Assembly (NCBI GenBank): GCA_903915035.1
Contig: CAIWRI010000075.1
Location: 1 to 46,409 of the forward strand
Reading direction: 5' to 3'
Source of the DNA: an uncultured Nitrosomonadales bacterium
Lineage (GTDB): Bacteria > Pseudomonadota > Gammaproteobacteria > Burkholderiales > Gallionellaceae
DNA: 46,409 bases
Shown here: piece by piece, positions 8,335 through 19,117 of the stretch
Position numbering within the stretch: position 1 is the stretch's first letter
Layout: each line of letters begins with the position of its first letter
Translations under genes and position numbers: made by a program
Notes under the pieces: generated by a model
Told to the model about the DNA's origin: nothing
What the model saw: the letters and a program-made list of their open reading frames with translations, nothing else
Database searches by the model: none

Positions 8335-10386
8335 TTAAAACCAGTTGCGTATCGTCAACAAAATAAACACGCCGACAATCATGGTAAACGCATAATGATA
8401 AATATAACCGGTTTGTAAACGTCTGACCACACCGGAAATACGACCTACCAGACCTGCCGTACCATTCACCATTAATCCATCTATCAGCAGCGTATCACCG
8501 AACTTGCCCAGCAGCAGACTCAAACCACGTGCACCGCCTGCATAAAACCAGTCATTAAAACGATCAAAATAGTATTTATTCTCAAGCAGGGTGTATACCC
8601 ACTGAAAACGCTGCTGTATCGCCGCCGGAATATCCGGACGCTTGAGATAGAAGAAGGCAGAACTCGCCACACCCGCGATCGCCAGCCACAAAGGCAGACT
8701 GGTCAGGGAATGCAGTGCCATGGCAAACGCACCGTGGAACTCTTCATGCAACTCTTTCATCACTTCATGATTGGCACCAATATGAATTGCATCCTTGAAA
8801 TAGTCACCGAACAACATAGGCTCAATTGCAATGTAGCCGATAACCACTGACGGAATAGCCAGCAAGACTAAAGGCAGCCACACCACCCAGGGCGTTTCAT
8901 GAGGTTTCTGACCGACAGCCAGACCGTGATGATGATCCGCAGACACTTCTTCATCGTCGTGATCACCAACATGCTCATCGTGAGCCGCGTCAGCATGGAC
9001 GGCAGCAACATGATGAACGGCCTTACCGAAGCGTTCCTTTCCGTGAAACACCAGAAAATACATACGGAAGCTATAGAAGGCCGTGATAAATACGCCCGCG
9101 ACAACGGCGAAATAAGCAAAACCGGAACCTGCCAGATGCGACATTCCAACCGCCTCGATAATGCTGTCCTTGGAATAAAAACCTGAAAAGAATGGTGTTC
9201 CTATCAGTGCCAGAGAACCGATTAAAGAGGTAATCCAGGTAATCGGCATATATTTGCGTAAGCCACCCATATTGCGGATGTCCTGATCATGATGCATACC
9301 GATAATCACACTACCTGCAGCAAGGAACAGCAAGGCCTTGAAAAATGCATGCGTCATCAGATGGAAAATCGCAACCGGATACGCTGAAGCGCCCAAGGCA
9401 ACGGTCATGTAGCCCAATTGTGAAAGGGTCGAATAGGCAATGACCCGCTTGATGTCGTTCTGAATGATGCCTAGCAAGCCCATGAACAGCGCAGTAATCG
9501 AACCGATGATCATCACAAAGGATAACGCTGTATCGGACAATTCAAACATCGGTGACATGCGCGCTACCATGAAGATACCGGCAGTAACCATGGTCGCCGC
9601 GTGAATCAGCGCGGAAATCGGTGTCGGACCTTCCATCGAGTCGGGTAGCCAGACATGCAACGGAAATTGTGCAGATTTACCCATCGCACCGATAAACAAC
9701 AGGATACAAATGGCAGTGAGCAAGTTAACCGACATTCCGGCTATCGGCGCCATATCATTTGCATGACTGGCGACAGTGGCAAATACCGTGGCGTAATCGA
9801 GCGTACCGAAAACCATTAACACCAACCCTATCCCTAACAGGAAGCCGAAGTCACCAACACGATTGACTAAAAATGCTTTCAGGTTGGCATAAATCGCCGT
9901 TGGTCTCGTATACCAGAATCCAATTAGCAGATATGACACCAGACCCACAGCTTCCCAACCGAAAAACAGTTGCATAAAATTGTTGGCCATTACCAGCATC
10001 AGCATGGAGAAAGTAAACAGCGAAATATAGCTGAAGAAACGCTGATATCCGGCGTCTTCTGACATGTAGCCTATCGTGTAGATATGCACCATCAGCGAGA
10101 CAAAGGTAACAACCAGCATCATCGTCACGGTAAGCCGGTCAATCAGGAAACCAATATGAAAGCTGGTGTCTCCCGAAGTCAGCCAGGTGTAAACCGCACC
10201 ATTAAAGGTGTGGCCTGCCATGACATCCTGAAAAATGTGCATAGAAGCGAACAGCGAAACACCCACCATCGCGATGGTGATACGGTGCGTCAGGGTACGG
10301 CCCAGCAATTTACCAAACAATCCAGCCGCAAGTGCGCCGAACAAAGGTGCCAGCGGCACTAACAGATAATAAGTTTGAATATCCAT
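8335..10386 (-). CDS. nuoL: NADH-quinone oxidoreductase subunit L
   Basis: A 683-residue largest antiporter-like subunit, at the distal end of the membrane arm with the long lateral helix. The N-terminal domain, the FFGWEAVGLVSYLLIGFW motif and the SAQFPLHVWLPDSMEGPTPISALIHAATMV core are all intact. Around residues 458-487 there is a hydrophilic loop rich in His and Asp (nine His in about 31 residues), a kind of insertion seen in many betaproteobacterial NuoL proteins. The C-terminus carries the expected final membrane helix. It starts 4 bases after nuoK, so the two are probably translationally coupled. Confidence 0.97.
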   Translation of the reverse strand: MDIQTYYLLVPLAPLFGALAAGLFGKLLGRTLTHRITIAMVGVSLFASMHIFQDVMAGHTFNGAVYTWLTSGDTSFHIGFLIDRLTVTMMLVVTFVSLMVHIYTIGYMSEDAGYQRFFSYISLFTFSMLMLVMANNFMQLFFGWEAVGLVSYLLIGFWYTRPTAIYANLKAFLVNRVGDFGFLLGIGLVLMVFGTLDYATVFATVASHANDMAPIAGMSVNLLTAICILLFIGAMGKSAQFPLHVWLPDSMEGPTPISALIHAATMVTAGIFMVARMSPMFELSDTALSFVMIIGSITALFMGLLGIIQNDIKRVIAYSTLSQLGYMTVALGASAYPVAIFHLMTHAFFKALLFLAAGSVIIGMHHDQDIRNMGGLRKYMPITWITSLIGSLALIGTPFFSGFYSKDSIIEAVGMSHLAGSGFAYFAVVAGVFITAFYSFRMYFLVFHGKERFGKAVHHVAAVHADAAHDEHVGDHDDEEVSADHHHGLAVGQKPHETPWVVWLPLVLLAIPSVVIGYIAIEPMLFGDYFKDAIHIGANHEVMKELHEEFHGAFAMALHSLTSLPLWLAIAGVASSAFFYLKRPDIPAAIQQRFQWVYTLLENKYYFDRFNDWFYAGGARGLSLLLGKFGDTLLIDGLMVNGTAGLVGRISGVVRRLQTGYIYHYAFTMIVGVFILLTIRNWF

Positions 10387-10390
10387 ACCA

Positions 10391-10696
10391 TCAGCCTTTC
10401 AAACTACCTAAATCATCAACGTTAATGGTGTTCAAATTGCGGAACAACACCACCAGAATAGCCAAGCCGATTGCCGCTTCAGCAGCAGCGACAGTCAGAA
10501 TGAAGAATACGAACACCTGACCTGCAGTGTCGTTGAGGTAATGCGAGAACGCAACAAAGTTTGTATTCACCGCCAGCAGCATCAACTCAATGCACATCAA
10601 CAATACGATGACATTTTTTCGGTTTAGAAAAATTCCAACGATGCTGATGGCAAATAACACCGCGCTGAACACCAGATAATGTGAGAGGGTTACCAT
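10391..10696 (-). CDS. nuoK: NADH-quinone oxidoreductase subunit K
   Basis: A 101-residue subunit with three membrane helices. The two conserved membrane glutamates of the NuoK/ND4L family are visible in [13 protein letters not shown] and in [14 protein letters not shown]. Length is exactly typical. It follows nuoJ after an unusually long 119-base spacer filled with AGT-type heptamers, and is 4 bases from nuoL. Confidence 0.97.
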   Translation of the reverse strand: MVTLSHYLVFSAVLFAISIVGIFLNRKNVIVLLMCIELMLLAVNTNFVAFSHYLNDTAGQVFVFFILTVAAAEAAIGLAILVVLFRNLNTINVDDLGSLKG

Positions 10697-10725
10697 GTTT
10701 TAATTCTCGCTCCCTTGATTTAATT

Positions 10726-10820
10726 GGTGAGTAGTGAGTGGCGAGTGACAAGTGGGACTATCCACTCTGCGCTCCACACTCCCTGACTCACTCCTATACA
10801 CTGACTAATTACTACTTACT
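10726..10820. repeat. Degenerate AGT-heptamer inverted array (nuoJ-nuoK spacer)
   Basis: Four plus-strand heptamers (10726-10753) each end in AGT. Facing them, five minus-strand-oriented heptamers lie in perfect 7-base register from 10786 to 10820 (each contains ACT on the plus strand, except one degenerate unit). The array reaches into the nuoJ stop codon at 10816-10818. It could fold into an imperfect hairpin in the nuo transcript. Confidence 0.65.
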
Positions 10821-11418
10821 GATTTTTTGGTTCAGATTTCATGCTGACGATACGCAATCTATCCGCTTTTTTAACTTTAACCTGCTTGGAAATATTTTGT
10901 GACTTGACGCCTGCACGTCGACGTAACGTAAGTGCTATGGCTGCCACCATCGCGACCAGCAAAATCACCGCAGCGAGCTCAAACGGATATACATAATGCG
11001 TGTACAGCAGTCGACCCAGTTCTTTCGTATTACTGTAATCAGGTGCATGAGCAACGGCTTTGGACAGTTCTGAAGTTTGCGATGAACCCAATACCCAGAT
11101 CATTTCAAACACCATCAATCCTGCCAGCAGGGCACCGAAGGGAAACCAGCGCCAGAAACCTTCACGCAACTGAACCAGATTAACATCCAGCATCATCACC
11201 ACGAACAGGAACAACACCATTACAGCGCCGACATAGACGAGTATCAGTGCAATCGCCAGAAACTCCGCCTCAAGCAACATCCAGATACCGGCTCCGCTGC
11301 AGAATGCCAGCACCAGAAATAACGCCGCATGCACCGGATTGCGTGCAACCACCACGCCAACTCCTGCCAGGAGGGTAATCGTAGCAAAAAGATAAAACAC
11401 CACATCAACAAAATTCAT
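10816..11418 (-). CDS. nuoJ: NADH-quinone oxidoreductase subunit J
   Basis: A 200-residue five-helix membrane subunit of complex I. The ND6-type motif LILVYVGAVMVLFLFVVMML is at about residues 58-77, including the pi-bulge region next to the conserved Tyr. The last 30 or so residues form a positively charged tail (RRRAGVKSQ and following) that is longer and more basic than in many homologues; its final codons run into the repeat array that follows. The gene is separated from nuoI by 71 bases carrying heptamer repeats. Confidence 0.96.
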   Translation of the reverse strand: MNFVDVVFYLFATITLLAGVGVVVARNPVHAALFLVLAFCSGAGIWMLLEAEFLAIALILVYVGAVMVLFLFVVMMLDVNLVQLREGFWRWFPFGALLAGLMVFEMIWVLGSSQTSELSKAVAHAPDYSNTKELGRLLYTHYVYPFELAAVILLVAMVAAIALTLRRRAGVKSQNISKQVKVKKADRLRIVSMKSEPKNQ

Positions 11419-11438
11419 GAATTCATCCCTATAAAGCG

Positions 11439-11491
11439 GTAAGTTGTAAGTAGTCAGCAGTAAGTAAACGCCTAACTCACTACTCCCGACT
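11439..11491. repeat. Degenerate AGT-heptamer inverted array (nuoI-nuoJ spacer)
   Basis: Four heptamers of the GTAAGTA type run in register from 11439 to 11466, and three minus-strand AGT-heptamers run from 11471 to 11491, ending inside the nuoI stop codon (11490-11492). This is the closest in sequence to the 19-copy array at 1-139. Confidence 0.7.
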
Positions 11492-11978
11492 ATCTATATT
11501 TACTGTCTGCTAAACGATCTTTTGAAATCTGAGCTTCGTACTTATCACCTACCGCAAGCAGCATCGGTTTGGTGTAGTACAAATCGCCGCGTTTTTCACC
11601 GTGATATTCTAAAATCCGCGTTTCAACGATGGCGTCTACAGGACACGACTCTTCACAAAATCCGCAAAAGATACATTTTGTCAGGTCAATATCATATTGC
11701 GTGGTACGTCTCGTGCCATCGGCGCGTTCAGCCACTTCAATTTTGATCGCAAGCGCAGGACAAACCGCTTCACATAATTTACAGCCTATACAACGCTCCT
11801 CACCATTTTCATAGCGACGCTGTGCATGCAGACCGCGAAAACGATAACTCTGCGGTGTCTTCTCTTCCGGAAATTGTACGGTAATTTTGCGAGCGAACAT
11901 GTATCGTCCGGTCAGCGCCATCCCTTTTAGCAATTCAACCAGCAAAAAAGTTTTAAAGAAATCCTTAATTTTTTCCAT
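11490..11978 (-). CDS. nuoI: NADH-quinone oxidoreductase subunit I
   Basis: A 162-residue peripheral-arm subunit carrying clusters N6a and N6b. Two CxxCxxCxxxCP motifs are intact at C63/C66/C69/C73 ([12 protein letters not shown]) and C102/C105/C108/C112 ([12 protein letters not shown]). An amphipathic N-terminal helix anchors it to the membrane domain. The frame is open to 12041, but the ATG at 11978 gives the canonical 162-residue length, has GAGGAAA just upstream and avoids overlap with nuoH. Confidence 0.97.
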   Translation of the reverse strand: MEKIKDFFKTFLLVELLKGMALTGRYMFARKITVQFPEEKTPQSYRFRGLHAQRRYENGEERCIGCKLCEAVCPALAIKIEVAERADGTRRTTQYDIDLTKCIFCGFCEESCPVDAIVETRILEYHGEKRGDLYYTKPMLLAVGDKYEAQISKDRLADSKYR

Positions 11979-12006
11979 TTTATTTCCTCGTGCAGGCCTG
12001 ATTAGC

Positions 12007-13035
12007 CTACCACAACCAATAGGGAGTTTGCATCCAGGCACCCACCACTACTACCCAGACCAACGTGACCGGAATAAATACTTTCCAGCCCAGGCGCATC
12101 AACTGATCGTAGCGATATCGCGGGAAGGTGGCACGAAACCACAGGAACAGGAACAAGACAAAAGCTACTTTGGCTAACATCCATACGATACTGTCCGGTA
12201 AAAATGGCACAGGTGATAACCAGCCACCCAGAAACATGATTGAGGTCAAAAATGCAATCAGAATCATATTGGCATATTCACCGAGAAAAAACAGCGCAAA
12301 TCCCATGCCTGAATATTCTACGTGAAAACCGGCCACAATTTCCGATTCGCCTTCCGCCACGTCAAACGGTGCACGATTGGTTTCTGCCACCCCTGAAATC
12401 AAGTAGACAATAAACATCGGAAACAAAGGAATGATGTACCAGTTGAGCATACCATACTGACCATGCTGCCCGCGGACGATATCACCCAGATTAAGACTTT
12501 GCGCAGCCATCAACACCGTAACCAGCGCAAAACCCATGGCAATTTCATAGGATACGATTTGCGCTGCAGAGCGTAGACAGCCCAGAAATGCGTATTTTGA
12601 GTTCGACGCCCAACCCGCGATGATCACCCCGTAAACGCCCAGTGAAGTCATCGCCAGGATATACAGCAAACCTGCATTGACGTTGGTTAAGACCAGCTCC
12701 GCACTAAATGGGATCACCGCCCATGCAGCCAGCGCCGGCATCAAAACCATAATCGGCGCAATCACGAACAGCAATTTATTCGAGCCGCTAGGAATGATAA
12801 TTTCCTTCATCAGCAGCTTCAGTCCGTCCGCCAGTGGTTGCAGCAAACCGAAATAGCCAACGCGATTAGGGCCAATACGGCTTTGCATCCAGCCGATAAC
12901 TTTGCGCTCAGCCAATGTCAGATAGGCAACCCCTATCATCAGAGGGCCGACGATCAGCATAATTTTTACAACGGTCCAGATCGGCAACCATGCGGATCCA
13001 AGCAGATTTTGTATGGGTAATAACCATTCCATCAT
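12007..13035 (-). CDS. nuoH: NADH-quinone oxidoreductase subunit H
   Basis: A 342-residue membrane subunit that forms the quinone entry and the link between the two arms. The hallmark loops are present: [21 protein letters not shown] near residues 43-63, the acidic [26 protein letters not shown] loop near residues 217-242, and the [17 protein letters not shown] segment near the C-terminus. Eight membrane helices are expected. Its ATG overlaps the nuoG stop codon by 4 bases (ATGA), indicating translational coupling. Confidence 0.97.
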   Translation of the reverse strand: MMEWLLPIQNLLGSAWLPIWTVVKIMLIVGPLMIGVAYLTLAERKVIGWMQSRIGPNRVGYFGLLQPLADGLKLLMKEIIIPSGSNKLLFVIAPIMVLMPALAAWAVIPFSAELVLTNVNAGLLYILAMTSLGVYGVIIAGWASNSKYAFLGCLRSAAQIVSYEIAMGFALVTVLMAAQSLNLGDIVRGQHGQYGMLNWYIIPLFPMFIVYLISGVAETNRAPFDVAEGESEIVAGFHVEYSGMGFALFFLGEYANMILIAFLTSIMFLGGWLSPVPFLPDSIVWMLAKVAFVLFLFLWFRATFPRYRYDQLMRLGWKVFIPVTLVWVVVVGAWMQTPYWLW

Positions 13036-15386
13036 GCACGCTCCACAGTGATTGTTCCAAACATCGCACCCAGCAAAGCGGTGGCCGGATGACCTGCAGC
13101 GATACGCACCGCACCTGCCGGCACGCCCTCATCGGCCTGCACCGTCAATTGGGCACTTGCATTACCCTGTGTCACTTTGATGGCATCGCCTGCTTGCAAT
13201 CCCAGTTTTTGCAATTCGCTGTTATTCAATTTTACGCAAGGTACAGCGCTGTCATTGGTCTTTTGCAGGGAATCGGCACGACGAACCAACGCATCAGAGA
13301 AGTAAATCGGCACATCAGTCACACGTTGCAGAGCAGCGGGTGAGCTAGTGACAACTTCAAATTTCACACCTGAAGTAAGGTTGCCTAACTTGTCGGAAAT
13401 GGTGATTCCCTTGAGTGCTTCATCGCGAACCGCTTCACTCGAATCGTAATCAAAGCCCGTCACATTCAACAAATTACCCAATACGCGCAGCACTTTCCAG
13501 GCAGGACGCGCCTCAGCCAACGGCTTGACTGCCCCCTTGAAACTTTGTGCTATACCAGCTGTATTGATGAAAGTACCGGATGTTTCAGTGAAAGGCGCAA
13601 TGGGCAACATCACATCTGCATATTCAAGCCCCTGATGCTTGAAGGCTGACATACATACCACCATATCGGCGTCCTTCATCGCCTTCATCGCCAGTTGCGG
13701 GTTGTGCATATCCAATTCCGGCTCAACATTCAGCAATAAGTAAGCTTTGCGAGGATTTTCCAGCACCTCAGCGGCATTCATGCCATGCACTGAACCTGCA
13801 AAAGGAACAGCTTCTGCCAAATACCCGCCGACACTGTTTGCCGCTTCGCCGAGAAAACCAAATTTAGCACCACACAGTTGCGCAATTTGCTCGGCAAACG
13901 AAGCTATCTGCACCGCCTGAGGATGTTGCTGTGCAAAATTACCCAGCAATACGGCAACTTGTTTACCACCTGCCAGACTTGCTGCAATTTTTGCTGCCGC
14001 GTCAGAGACAGTCAACGAAACAAGCAATGCCTGTATTTCGTCTGACAATTTAACCTGCTTTGTACTGGCCAGTGCTTTTAAAACCTGTGCCAGCGTGCTA
14101 ACGAGCTCGGCAGGCGTTACGATAGCCTGGTTGGCAACCGGCATCAGCAAATCATCAGCGGCTGAATGAACGATACTCACCTGGGCACCGTGTTTCACAG
14201 CCTGACGGATACGCTGTGCCAGCAAAGGATGATCCTTGCGCAAAAAACTACCTGCGATAAGAAAACGGTCGCAGCCATTGATTTCGCTAACTGGCATCCC
14301 TAACCAGGGCGTACCGCTTTGTTTACCGTCTGCACTGAAATCAGACTGGCGTAAGCGGAAGTCCACATTGCCACTGCCTATGCCGCGCATCAGTTTTTGC
14401 AACAGGTACAGCTCTTCAAAAGTAGCGTGCGGCGTAGCCAGCGCGGCGATATTCTCAGCTCCTGCACTCTGGGTGATCTGGCGCAAGCCATTGGCAACAT
14501 ATTCAAGCGCGGCGACCCATTCAACTTCAATCCAATTCCCGCCTTGCTTGATCATCGGACGGGTCAGGCGTTCAGCAGAGTTCAATGCTTCATAACTGAA
14601 GCGGTCTTTATCTGAAATCCAGCATTCATTGATCGCGTCATTTTCGACAGGAACCACACGAACGACTTTATTGTCTTTGACATGCACTGCAAGATTCGAT
14701 CCCAAGCCATCATGCGAACTAACCGATTTGCGACGCGATAATTCCCAGCTGCGAGCTTTGTAACGGAAAGGTTTGCTGGTCAAGGCACCAACCGGGCACA
14801 GATCAATCATGTTGCCGGACAATTCGGAATCAACAGAGCTGTTTACAAAGCTCATAATTTCTGCATGTTCGGAACGATTGGCCATACCCAATTCCATGAT
14901 ACCTGCAATTTCCTGGCCGAAACGCACGCAACGGGTGCACTGAATGCAGCGGCTCATTTCATGCGTTGAAATCAATTCACCGATTTCTTTTGGATGTATC
15001 ACGCGTTTTTCTTCGTTGTAGCGCGATGCGCCGCCACCGTAACCTACTGCAAGATCCTGCAACTGACATTCACCGCCCTGATCGCAAATCGGGCAATCCA
15101 ACGGATGATTTATCAGCAGAAATTCCATTATGCCCTTCTGGGCTTTGACTGCCATGTCGGAATGGGTGTGCACCTTCATGCCCTCGGCTGCAGGGGTCGC
15201 ACAGGCAGGTAAGGGTTTGGGCGCTTTTTCCACTTCGACAAGACACATCCGGCAATTAGCCGCGATGGACAATTTCTTGTGGTAACAAAAATGCGGAATA
15301 TATACGTCGGCTTTATGAGCCGCGTCCATTATTGTTGAACCTTTTGCAGTTTCAACCAATTTACCATCAATTTCAATGTTGATCAT
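13032..15386 (-). CDS. nuoG: NADH-quinone oxidoreductase subunit G
   Basis: A 784-residue peripheral-arm subunit that carries the electron wire. The N-terminal 2Fe-2S ferredoxin domain has C34, C45, C48 and C62. Next come the His-ligated 4Fe-4S site H94/C98/C101/C107 (in [14 protein letters not shown]) and a second 4Fe-4S site C147/C150/C153/C197 (CIQCTRC ... DLCPVG). The rest is a molybdopterin-oxidoreductase-like domain without an obvious molybdenum ligand, as usual for NuoG. The stop codon overlaps nuoH. Confidence 0.96.
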   Translation of the reverse strand: MINIEIDGKLVETAKGSTIMDAAHKADVYIPHFCYHKKLSIAANCRMCLVEVEKAPKPLPACATPAAEGMKVHTHSDMAVKAQKGIMEFLLINHPLDCPICDQGGECQLQDLAVGYGGGASRYNEEKRVIHPKEIGELISTHEMSRCIQCTRCVRFGQEIAGIMELGMANRSEHAEIMSFVNSSVDSELSGNMIDLCPVGALTSKPFRYKARSWELSRRKSVSSHDGLGSNLAVHVKDNKVVRVVPVENDAINECWISDKDRFSYEALNSAERLTRPMIKQGGNWIEVEWVAALEYVANGLRQITQSAGAENIAALATPHATFEELYLLQKLMRGIGSGNVDFRLRQSDFSADGKQSGTPWLGMPVSEINGCDRFLIAGSFLRKDHPLLAQRIRQAVKHGAQVSIVHSAADDLLMPVANQAIVTPAELVSTLAQVLKALASTKQVKLSDEIQALLVSLTVSDAAAKIAASLAGGKQVAVLLGNFAQQHPQAVQIASFAEQIAQLCGAKFGFLGEAANSVGGYLAEAVPFAGSVHGMNAAEVLENPRKAYLLLNVEPELDMHNPQLAMKAMKDADMVVCMSAFKHQGLEYADVMLPIAPFTETSGTFINTAGIAQSFKGAVKPLAEARPAWKVLRVLGNLLNVTGFDYDSSEAVRDEALKGITISDKLGNLTSGVKFEVVTSSPAALQRVTDVPIYFSDALVRRADSLQKTNDSAVPCVKLNNSELQKLGLQAGDAIKVTQGNASAQLTVQADEGVPAGAVRIAAGHPATALLGAMFGTITVERA

Positions 15387-15405
15387 TACGCACCTAACCC
15401 GTCAG

Positions 15406-16671
15406 CTAAACCAAGCACCGCTTGTGTTCGATGTGATATTCAAATTCTGCTCTGAAATTCTTGAGCATGCCTTGTACCGGCCAAACAGCAGCTTCGCCCA
15501 AGGCGCATATACTACGGCCGGCAATATTTTCACCGACACTAAGCAATAAATCCAGATCCTCAGGCTTACCCAGACCGTGTTCAATCCGATGCACGATACG
15601 ATACAGCCAGCCGGTACCTTCACGACAGGGAGTACACTGACCGCAAGATTCTTCATGATAGAAGTAGGACAAGCGCTGCAGTGCACGCACCATGCAGACT
15701 GTTTCATCCATCACGATGACCGCACCGCTGCCCAGACCCGATCCCGCTTTCAGGATAGAGTCATAGTCCATGGTCAGATCCATCATGATATGCCCGGGCA
15801 ATACCGGCATGGAAGAGCCGCCGGGGATCACCGCTTTTAACTTATGTCCGTTACGCACCCCGCCTGCCATTTCCAGCAAAGTCGCGAACGGGGTACCCAT
15901 AGGCACTTCGAAGTTACCCGGATTATTAACATGCCCGGTTACAGAAAACAACTTGGTGCCGCCATTATTTGGCTTACCCAATTCCAGAAATGTCTTGCCA
16001 CTGTTATTGATGATGTACGGAATGCTGGCAAAAGTTTCAGTGTTATTAATGGTAGTAGGTTTACCATATAATCCAAAACTGGCAGGGAAAGGCGGCTTGA
16101 AGCGCGGTTGTCCCTTTTTGCCTTCGATGGATTCGAGCAAAGCTGTTTCTTCACCACAAACGTAAGCACCATAACCCAGATGATTGTGCAGATCGAAACT
16201 AAAATCCGAACCTAAAATTTTGTCGCCCAAAAATCCGTTGGCACGTGCAATTTCACACGCTTCCTCCATTCGTTCGTAAGCCTGAAAAATCTCACCGTGT
16301 ATATAGTTATAACCCGTTTTGACATTCATGGTGTAAGCCGCAATTGCCATGCCTTCGATCAAAAGATGCGGGTTATACAATAAAATATCCCAATCATTGC
16401 AAGTGCCTGGCTCACCTTCGTCAGAGTTACAGACGATATATTTATCGCCGTCATAATTACGCGGCATGAAACTCCACTTAAGACCGGTTGGAAAACCAGC
16501 GCCGCCACGTCCGCGCAAGCCGGACAACTTGACTTCAGCAATAATTGCATCCGGAGACATTTTTTCGGTAAGCACTTTACGCAATGCCTGATAACCGCCC
16601 ACTTTGAGATAACTCTCCAGTGTCCACGGCTTATCAAAACCCATGGTGGTTTGAGTGACCGGACCGTTCAT
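15406..16671 (-). CDS. nuoF: NADH-quinone oxidoreductase subunit F
   Basis: The 421-residue NADH- and FMN-binding subunit. The glycine-rich [15 protein letters not shown] motif (residues 52-66) and the [12 protein letters not shown] motif with C343, C346, C349 and the fourth N3-cluster ligand C389 are intact. It is the site of hydride transfer from NADH to FMN in the cytosolic arm. The ATG overlaps the nuoE stop codon by 4 bases; nuoG follows after 19 bases. Confidence 0.97.
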   Translation of the reverse strand: MNGPVTQTTMGFDKPWTLESYLKVGGYQALRKVLTEKMSPDAIIAEVKLSGLRGRGGAGFPTGLKWSFMPRNYDGDKYIVCNSDEGEPGTCNDWDILLYNPHLLIEGMAIAAYTMNVKTGYNYIHGEIFQAYERMEEACEIARANGFLGDKILGSDFSFDLHNHLGYGAYVCGEETALLESIEGKKGQPRFKPPFPASFGLYGKPTTINNTETFASIPYIINNSGKTFLELGKPNNGGTKLFSVTGHVNNPGNFEVPMGTPFATLLEMAGGVRNGHKLKAVIPGGSSMPVLPGHIMMDLTMDYDSILKAGSGLGSGAVIVMDETVCMVRALQRLSYFYHEESCGQCTPCREGTGWLYRIVHRIEHGLGKPEDLDLLLSVGENIAGRSICALGEAAVWPVQGMLKNFRAEFEYHIEHKRCLV

Positions 16672-17147
16672 GATTTATCCAATTCTGCCAAAATCTGATC
16701 AATTTTTTCAGGTGTCAGCTTACCGCAAAGGCGTTTGTTATTAATAGTCATCAGCGGTGCGTCTTTGCAAGCCCCCATACACTCCCCTTCACGCATGCCG
16801 TACTTGCCGTCTGCAGTAACCTCACCAAAACCGATACCCAATTTGGCTGTCAGATAAGCGACGGTATCTTCAGCACCGCACAGCGTACAGGACAAATTTG
16901 TACAGACGGTCAGCGTTGATTTCCCCATAGGCTTGAGGTTGTACATATGGTAGAAAGTTGCAACTTCGTATACCGCCATTTGCGGCATTCCCAGATAGGA
17001 GGCTATTTCGCTCATATCTTCTGTCGAAATCCAGCCCTTTTCATCTTGCACGAACCGCAATGCCGACATTACAGCCGATTGCTTTTGATCAAGCGGATAT
17101 TTTTTCAATTCCCGGTTGATTTGATCTTGTATATGAGTGGATAACAT
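16668..17147 (-). CDS. nuoE: NADH-quinone oxidoreductase subunit E
   Basis: A 159-residue thioredoxin-fold subunit holding the 2Fe-2S cluster N1a. The four ligands are C82 and C87 (CTNLSC) and C123 and C127 (CMGAC). The N-terminal helical part ends in the EVATFYHMY motif. Its start overlaps the nuoD stop by one base (TAATG) and its stop overlaps the nuoF start by four. Confidence 0.97.
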   Translation of the reverse strand: MLSTHIQDQINRELKKYPLDQKQSAVMSALRFVQDEKGWISTEDMSEIASYLGMPQMAVYEVATFYHMYNLKPMGKSTLTVCTNLSCTLCGAEDTVAYLTAKLGIGFGEVTADGKYGMREGECMGACKDAPLMTINNKRLCGKLTPEKIDQILAELDKS

Positions 17148-18400
17148 TATCGGTCTATCTCTCCAAAAACAATGTCCTGCGTACCAATGATGGTCACCAC
17201 ATCGGCGATCATATGACCGCGCACCATTTCATCGAGTGCTGCAAGATGTGGAAAACCCGGTGCGCGTATCTTTAAACGGTAAGGTTTGTTAGCACCATCT
17301 GAAACCAGGTAAATACCCAACTCACCCTTGGGATGCTCAACTGCGGCATAGGCTTCGCCTGCAGGCACATGCATACCTTCGGTAAACAATTTAAAGTGAT
17401 GAATTAATTCTTCCATGTTTTGTTTCATGGACTCGCGAGCAGGCGGTGCAAATTTGTGATTTGTTGTCATCACAGCACCGGGGTTGGCGCGCAACCAGGT
17501 GATGCATTGCTTGACGATGCGATTACTTTGGCGCATTTCTTCGACGCGCACCAAATAACGATCATAAGAATCGCCGTTTTTACCTACCGGAATATCGAAG
17601 TCCAGTTGATCATAAGCAGCGTAAGGTCGTTTCTTGCGCAAATCCCATTCAACTCCCGAACCACGCAACATCGGACCTGTCATACCCAGCGCAACTGCGC
17701 GTTCCGGCGTGACAATACCAATGTCAACTGTACGCTGTTTCCAGATACGGTTGTCGGTCAGCAGCGTTTCATATTCATCGACACAAGTCGGGAAGCGACG
17801 CGTAAAATCTTCCAGAAAATCAAGCAGGGAACCCTGACGATTTTCGTTCATCTTTTTCACTGCTGCCGCGTTGTGTATCTTCGATGCCTCATATTGCGGC
17901 ATGGTATCCGGCATATCTCGGTACACACCACCCGGACGATAATAAGCAGCGTGCATGCGCGCACCGGAGACGGCCTCGTAGGCATCCATCAGGTCTTCGC
18001 GTTCGCGGAAACAATACAAAAACACCGTCATTGCACCGATATCCAGACCGTGCGCACCCAACCACATCAGATGATTTAATATCCGGGTAATTTCATCAAA
18101 CATAACGCGGATATATTGTGCGCGTACCGGCACATCTATTCCGGCCAGCTTCTCAATAGCCTGAACATAAGCGTGTTCATTACACAACATGGAGACATAA
18201 TCCAGCCTGTCCATATACGGAACAGATTGCAAAAAAGTCTTATGTTCAGCCAGTTTCTCAGTCGCGCGATGCAGCAAACCGATATGCGGATCTGCACGCT
18301 GTATCACCTCACCATCGAGCTCCAGCACCAAACGCAACACACCATGTGCCGCCGGATGCTGCGGCCCGAAATTCATCGTGTAATTCTTGATTTCAGGCAT
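17147..18400 (-). CDS. nuoD: NADH-quinone oxidoreductase subunit D
   Basis: A 417-residue 49-kDa-type subunit that forms the quinone-reduction site with NuoB. The N-terminus [20 protein letters not shown] is canonical, with HPAAHG lining the quinone pocket. The C-terminus ends in VFGEIDR as expected. The frame is open up to 18451, but the ATG at 18400 with GAGG 5 bases upstream gives the normal length. The 32-base 5' end of this gene is duplicated just upstream (see 18393-18506), an unusual feature. Confidence 0.97.
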   Translation of the reverse strand: MPEIKNYTMNFGPQHPAAHGVLRLVLELDGEVIQRADPHIGLLHRATEKLAEHKTFLQSVPYMDRLDYVSMLCNEHAYVQAIEKLAGIDVPVRAQYIRVMFDEITRILNHLMWLGAHGLDIGAMTVFLYCFREREDLMDAYEAVSGARMHAAYYRPGGVYRDMPDTMPQYEASKIHNAAAVKKMNENRQGSLLDFLEDFTRRFPTCVDEYETLLTDNRIWKQRTVDIGIVTPERAVALGMTGPMLRGSGVEWDLRKKRPYAAYDQLDFDIPVGKNGDSYDRYLVRVEEMRQSNRIVKQCITWLRANPGAVMTTNHKFAPPARESMKQNMEELIHHFKLFTEGMHVPAGEAYAAVEHPKGELGIYLVSDGANKPYRLKIRAPGFPHLAALDEMVRGHMIADVVTIIGTQDIVFGEIDR

Positions 18401-18506
18401 GATTACCTCGCACAAGATTAATTTTCGCGCTTGGCAGCTTGGACAAATCAACTACCGCATTGCGGTCACAGCTAAAATTCATCGTGTAATACTTGATTTC
18501 AGGCAT
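18393..18506 (-). CDS. Short leader ORF made by duplication of the nuoD 5' end
   Basis: A 37-codon frame lies between nuoC and nuoD. Its first 11 codons ([11 protein letters not shown]) match the first 11 of nuoD with one base change; it then diverges into unrelated sequence and stops at a TGA that overlaps the nuoD ATG region. It has its own AAGGA ribosome binding site 7 bases upstream and starts 10 bases after the nuoC stop. Whether the peptide matters is unknown. The frame is best seen as the scar of a local duplication, and it may couple nuoC and nuoD translation. Confidence 0.5.
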   Translation of the reverse strand: MPEIKYYTMNFSCDRNAVVDLSKLPSAKINLVRGNHA

Positions 18507-18516
18507 AAGCATGTCC

Positions 18517-19113
18517 TTATTTGCTAGCGTAGTTTGCTTCGCGAATGATGCGCGGAGTTACTTCTCTTGGCTCTACCGTAACAGGCTGATAGACCACACG
18601 CTGCTGCTCCGGGTCATAACGCATTTCAACATGACCTGATAGCGGGAAGTCTTTTCGGAAGGGATTGCCGACAAAACCATAGTCAGTCAGGATACGGCGC
18701 AAATCAGGATGGCCGGTAAAGATAATCCCGTACAAGTCGAAGGCTTCACGTTCGTACCAGTTAGCTGATGGCCATACTGACGCTACGGATACCACAACAG
18801 GAAAATCGTCATCTTCTGCAAAGATTCTTACACGCAAGCGCTGGTTATGCACAAGCGACAGCAAATGATAAACCACTGCAAATCGTTTTCCCTGCCACTC
18901 ACCGTCACCGTATTCTGAATAATCCATGCCGCACAGATCACTCATTTGTGAAAAATTAAGACCATCTGCATCGCGCAGCAAAGTCAGCACAGGAATCATA
19001 CCTTCAGCCTTGATGACTATGGTTGTTTCACCCAATTCCTGCTTCACAGCCACCAGATGCTCCGGTAATTGATTTCTCAGTTCCTCAAGCAGGGTTTTTT
19101 TAGCTATCGTCAT
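18517..19113 (-). CDS. nuoC: NADH-quinone oxidoreductase subunit C
   Basis: A 198-residue 30-kDa-type subunit of the connecting arm. The signature block [30 protein letters not shown](VG)NPFRKDFP is intact, and the C-terminal [11 protein letters not shown] extension toward NuoD is present. The start at ATG 19113 is favoured over an in-frame TTG at 19134, because AGGA lies 8 bases upstream and the earlier start would overlap nuoB. It is a separate gene, not a NuoCD fusion as in E. coli. Confidence 0.96.
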   Translation of the reverse strand: MTIAKKTLLEELRNQLPEHLVAVKQELGETTIVIKAEGMIPVLTLLRDADGLNFSQMSDLCGMDYSEYGDGEWQGKRFAVVYHLLSLVHNQRLRVRIFAEDDDFPVVVSVASVWPSANWYEREAFDLYGIIFTGHPDLRRILTDYGFVGNPFRKDFPLSGHVEMRYDPEQQRVVYQPVTVEPREVTPRIIREANYASK

Positions 19114-19117
19114 AAAC

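Noticed and set aside
17420-18079. 219-codon plus-strand frame opposite nuoD
   Set aside because: Antisense to conserved nuoD, with no recognisable domain.
18401-18451. N-terminal extension of NuoD to 18451
   Set aside because: The family N-terminus begins at 18400 with its own ribosome binding site; the extension runs through the duplicated-leader scar.
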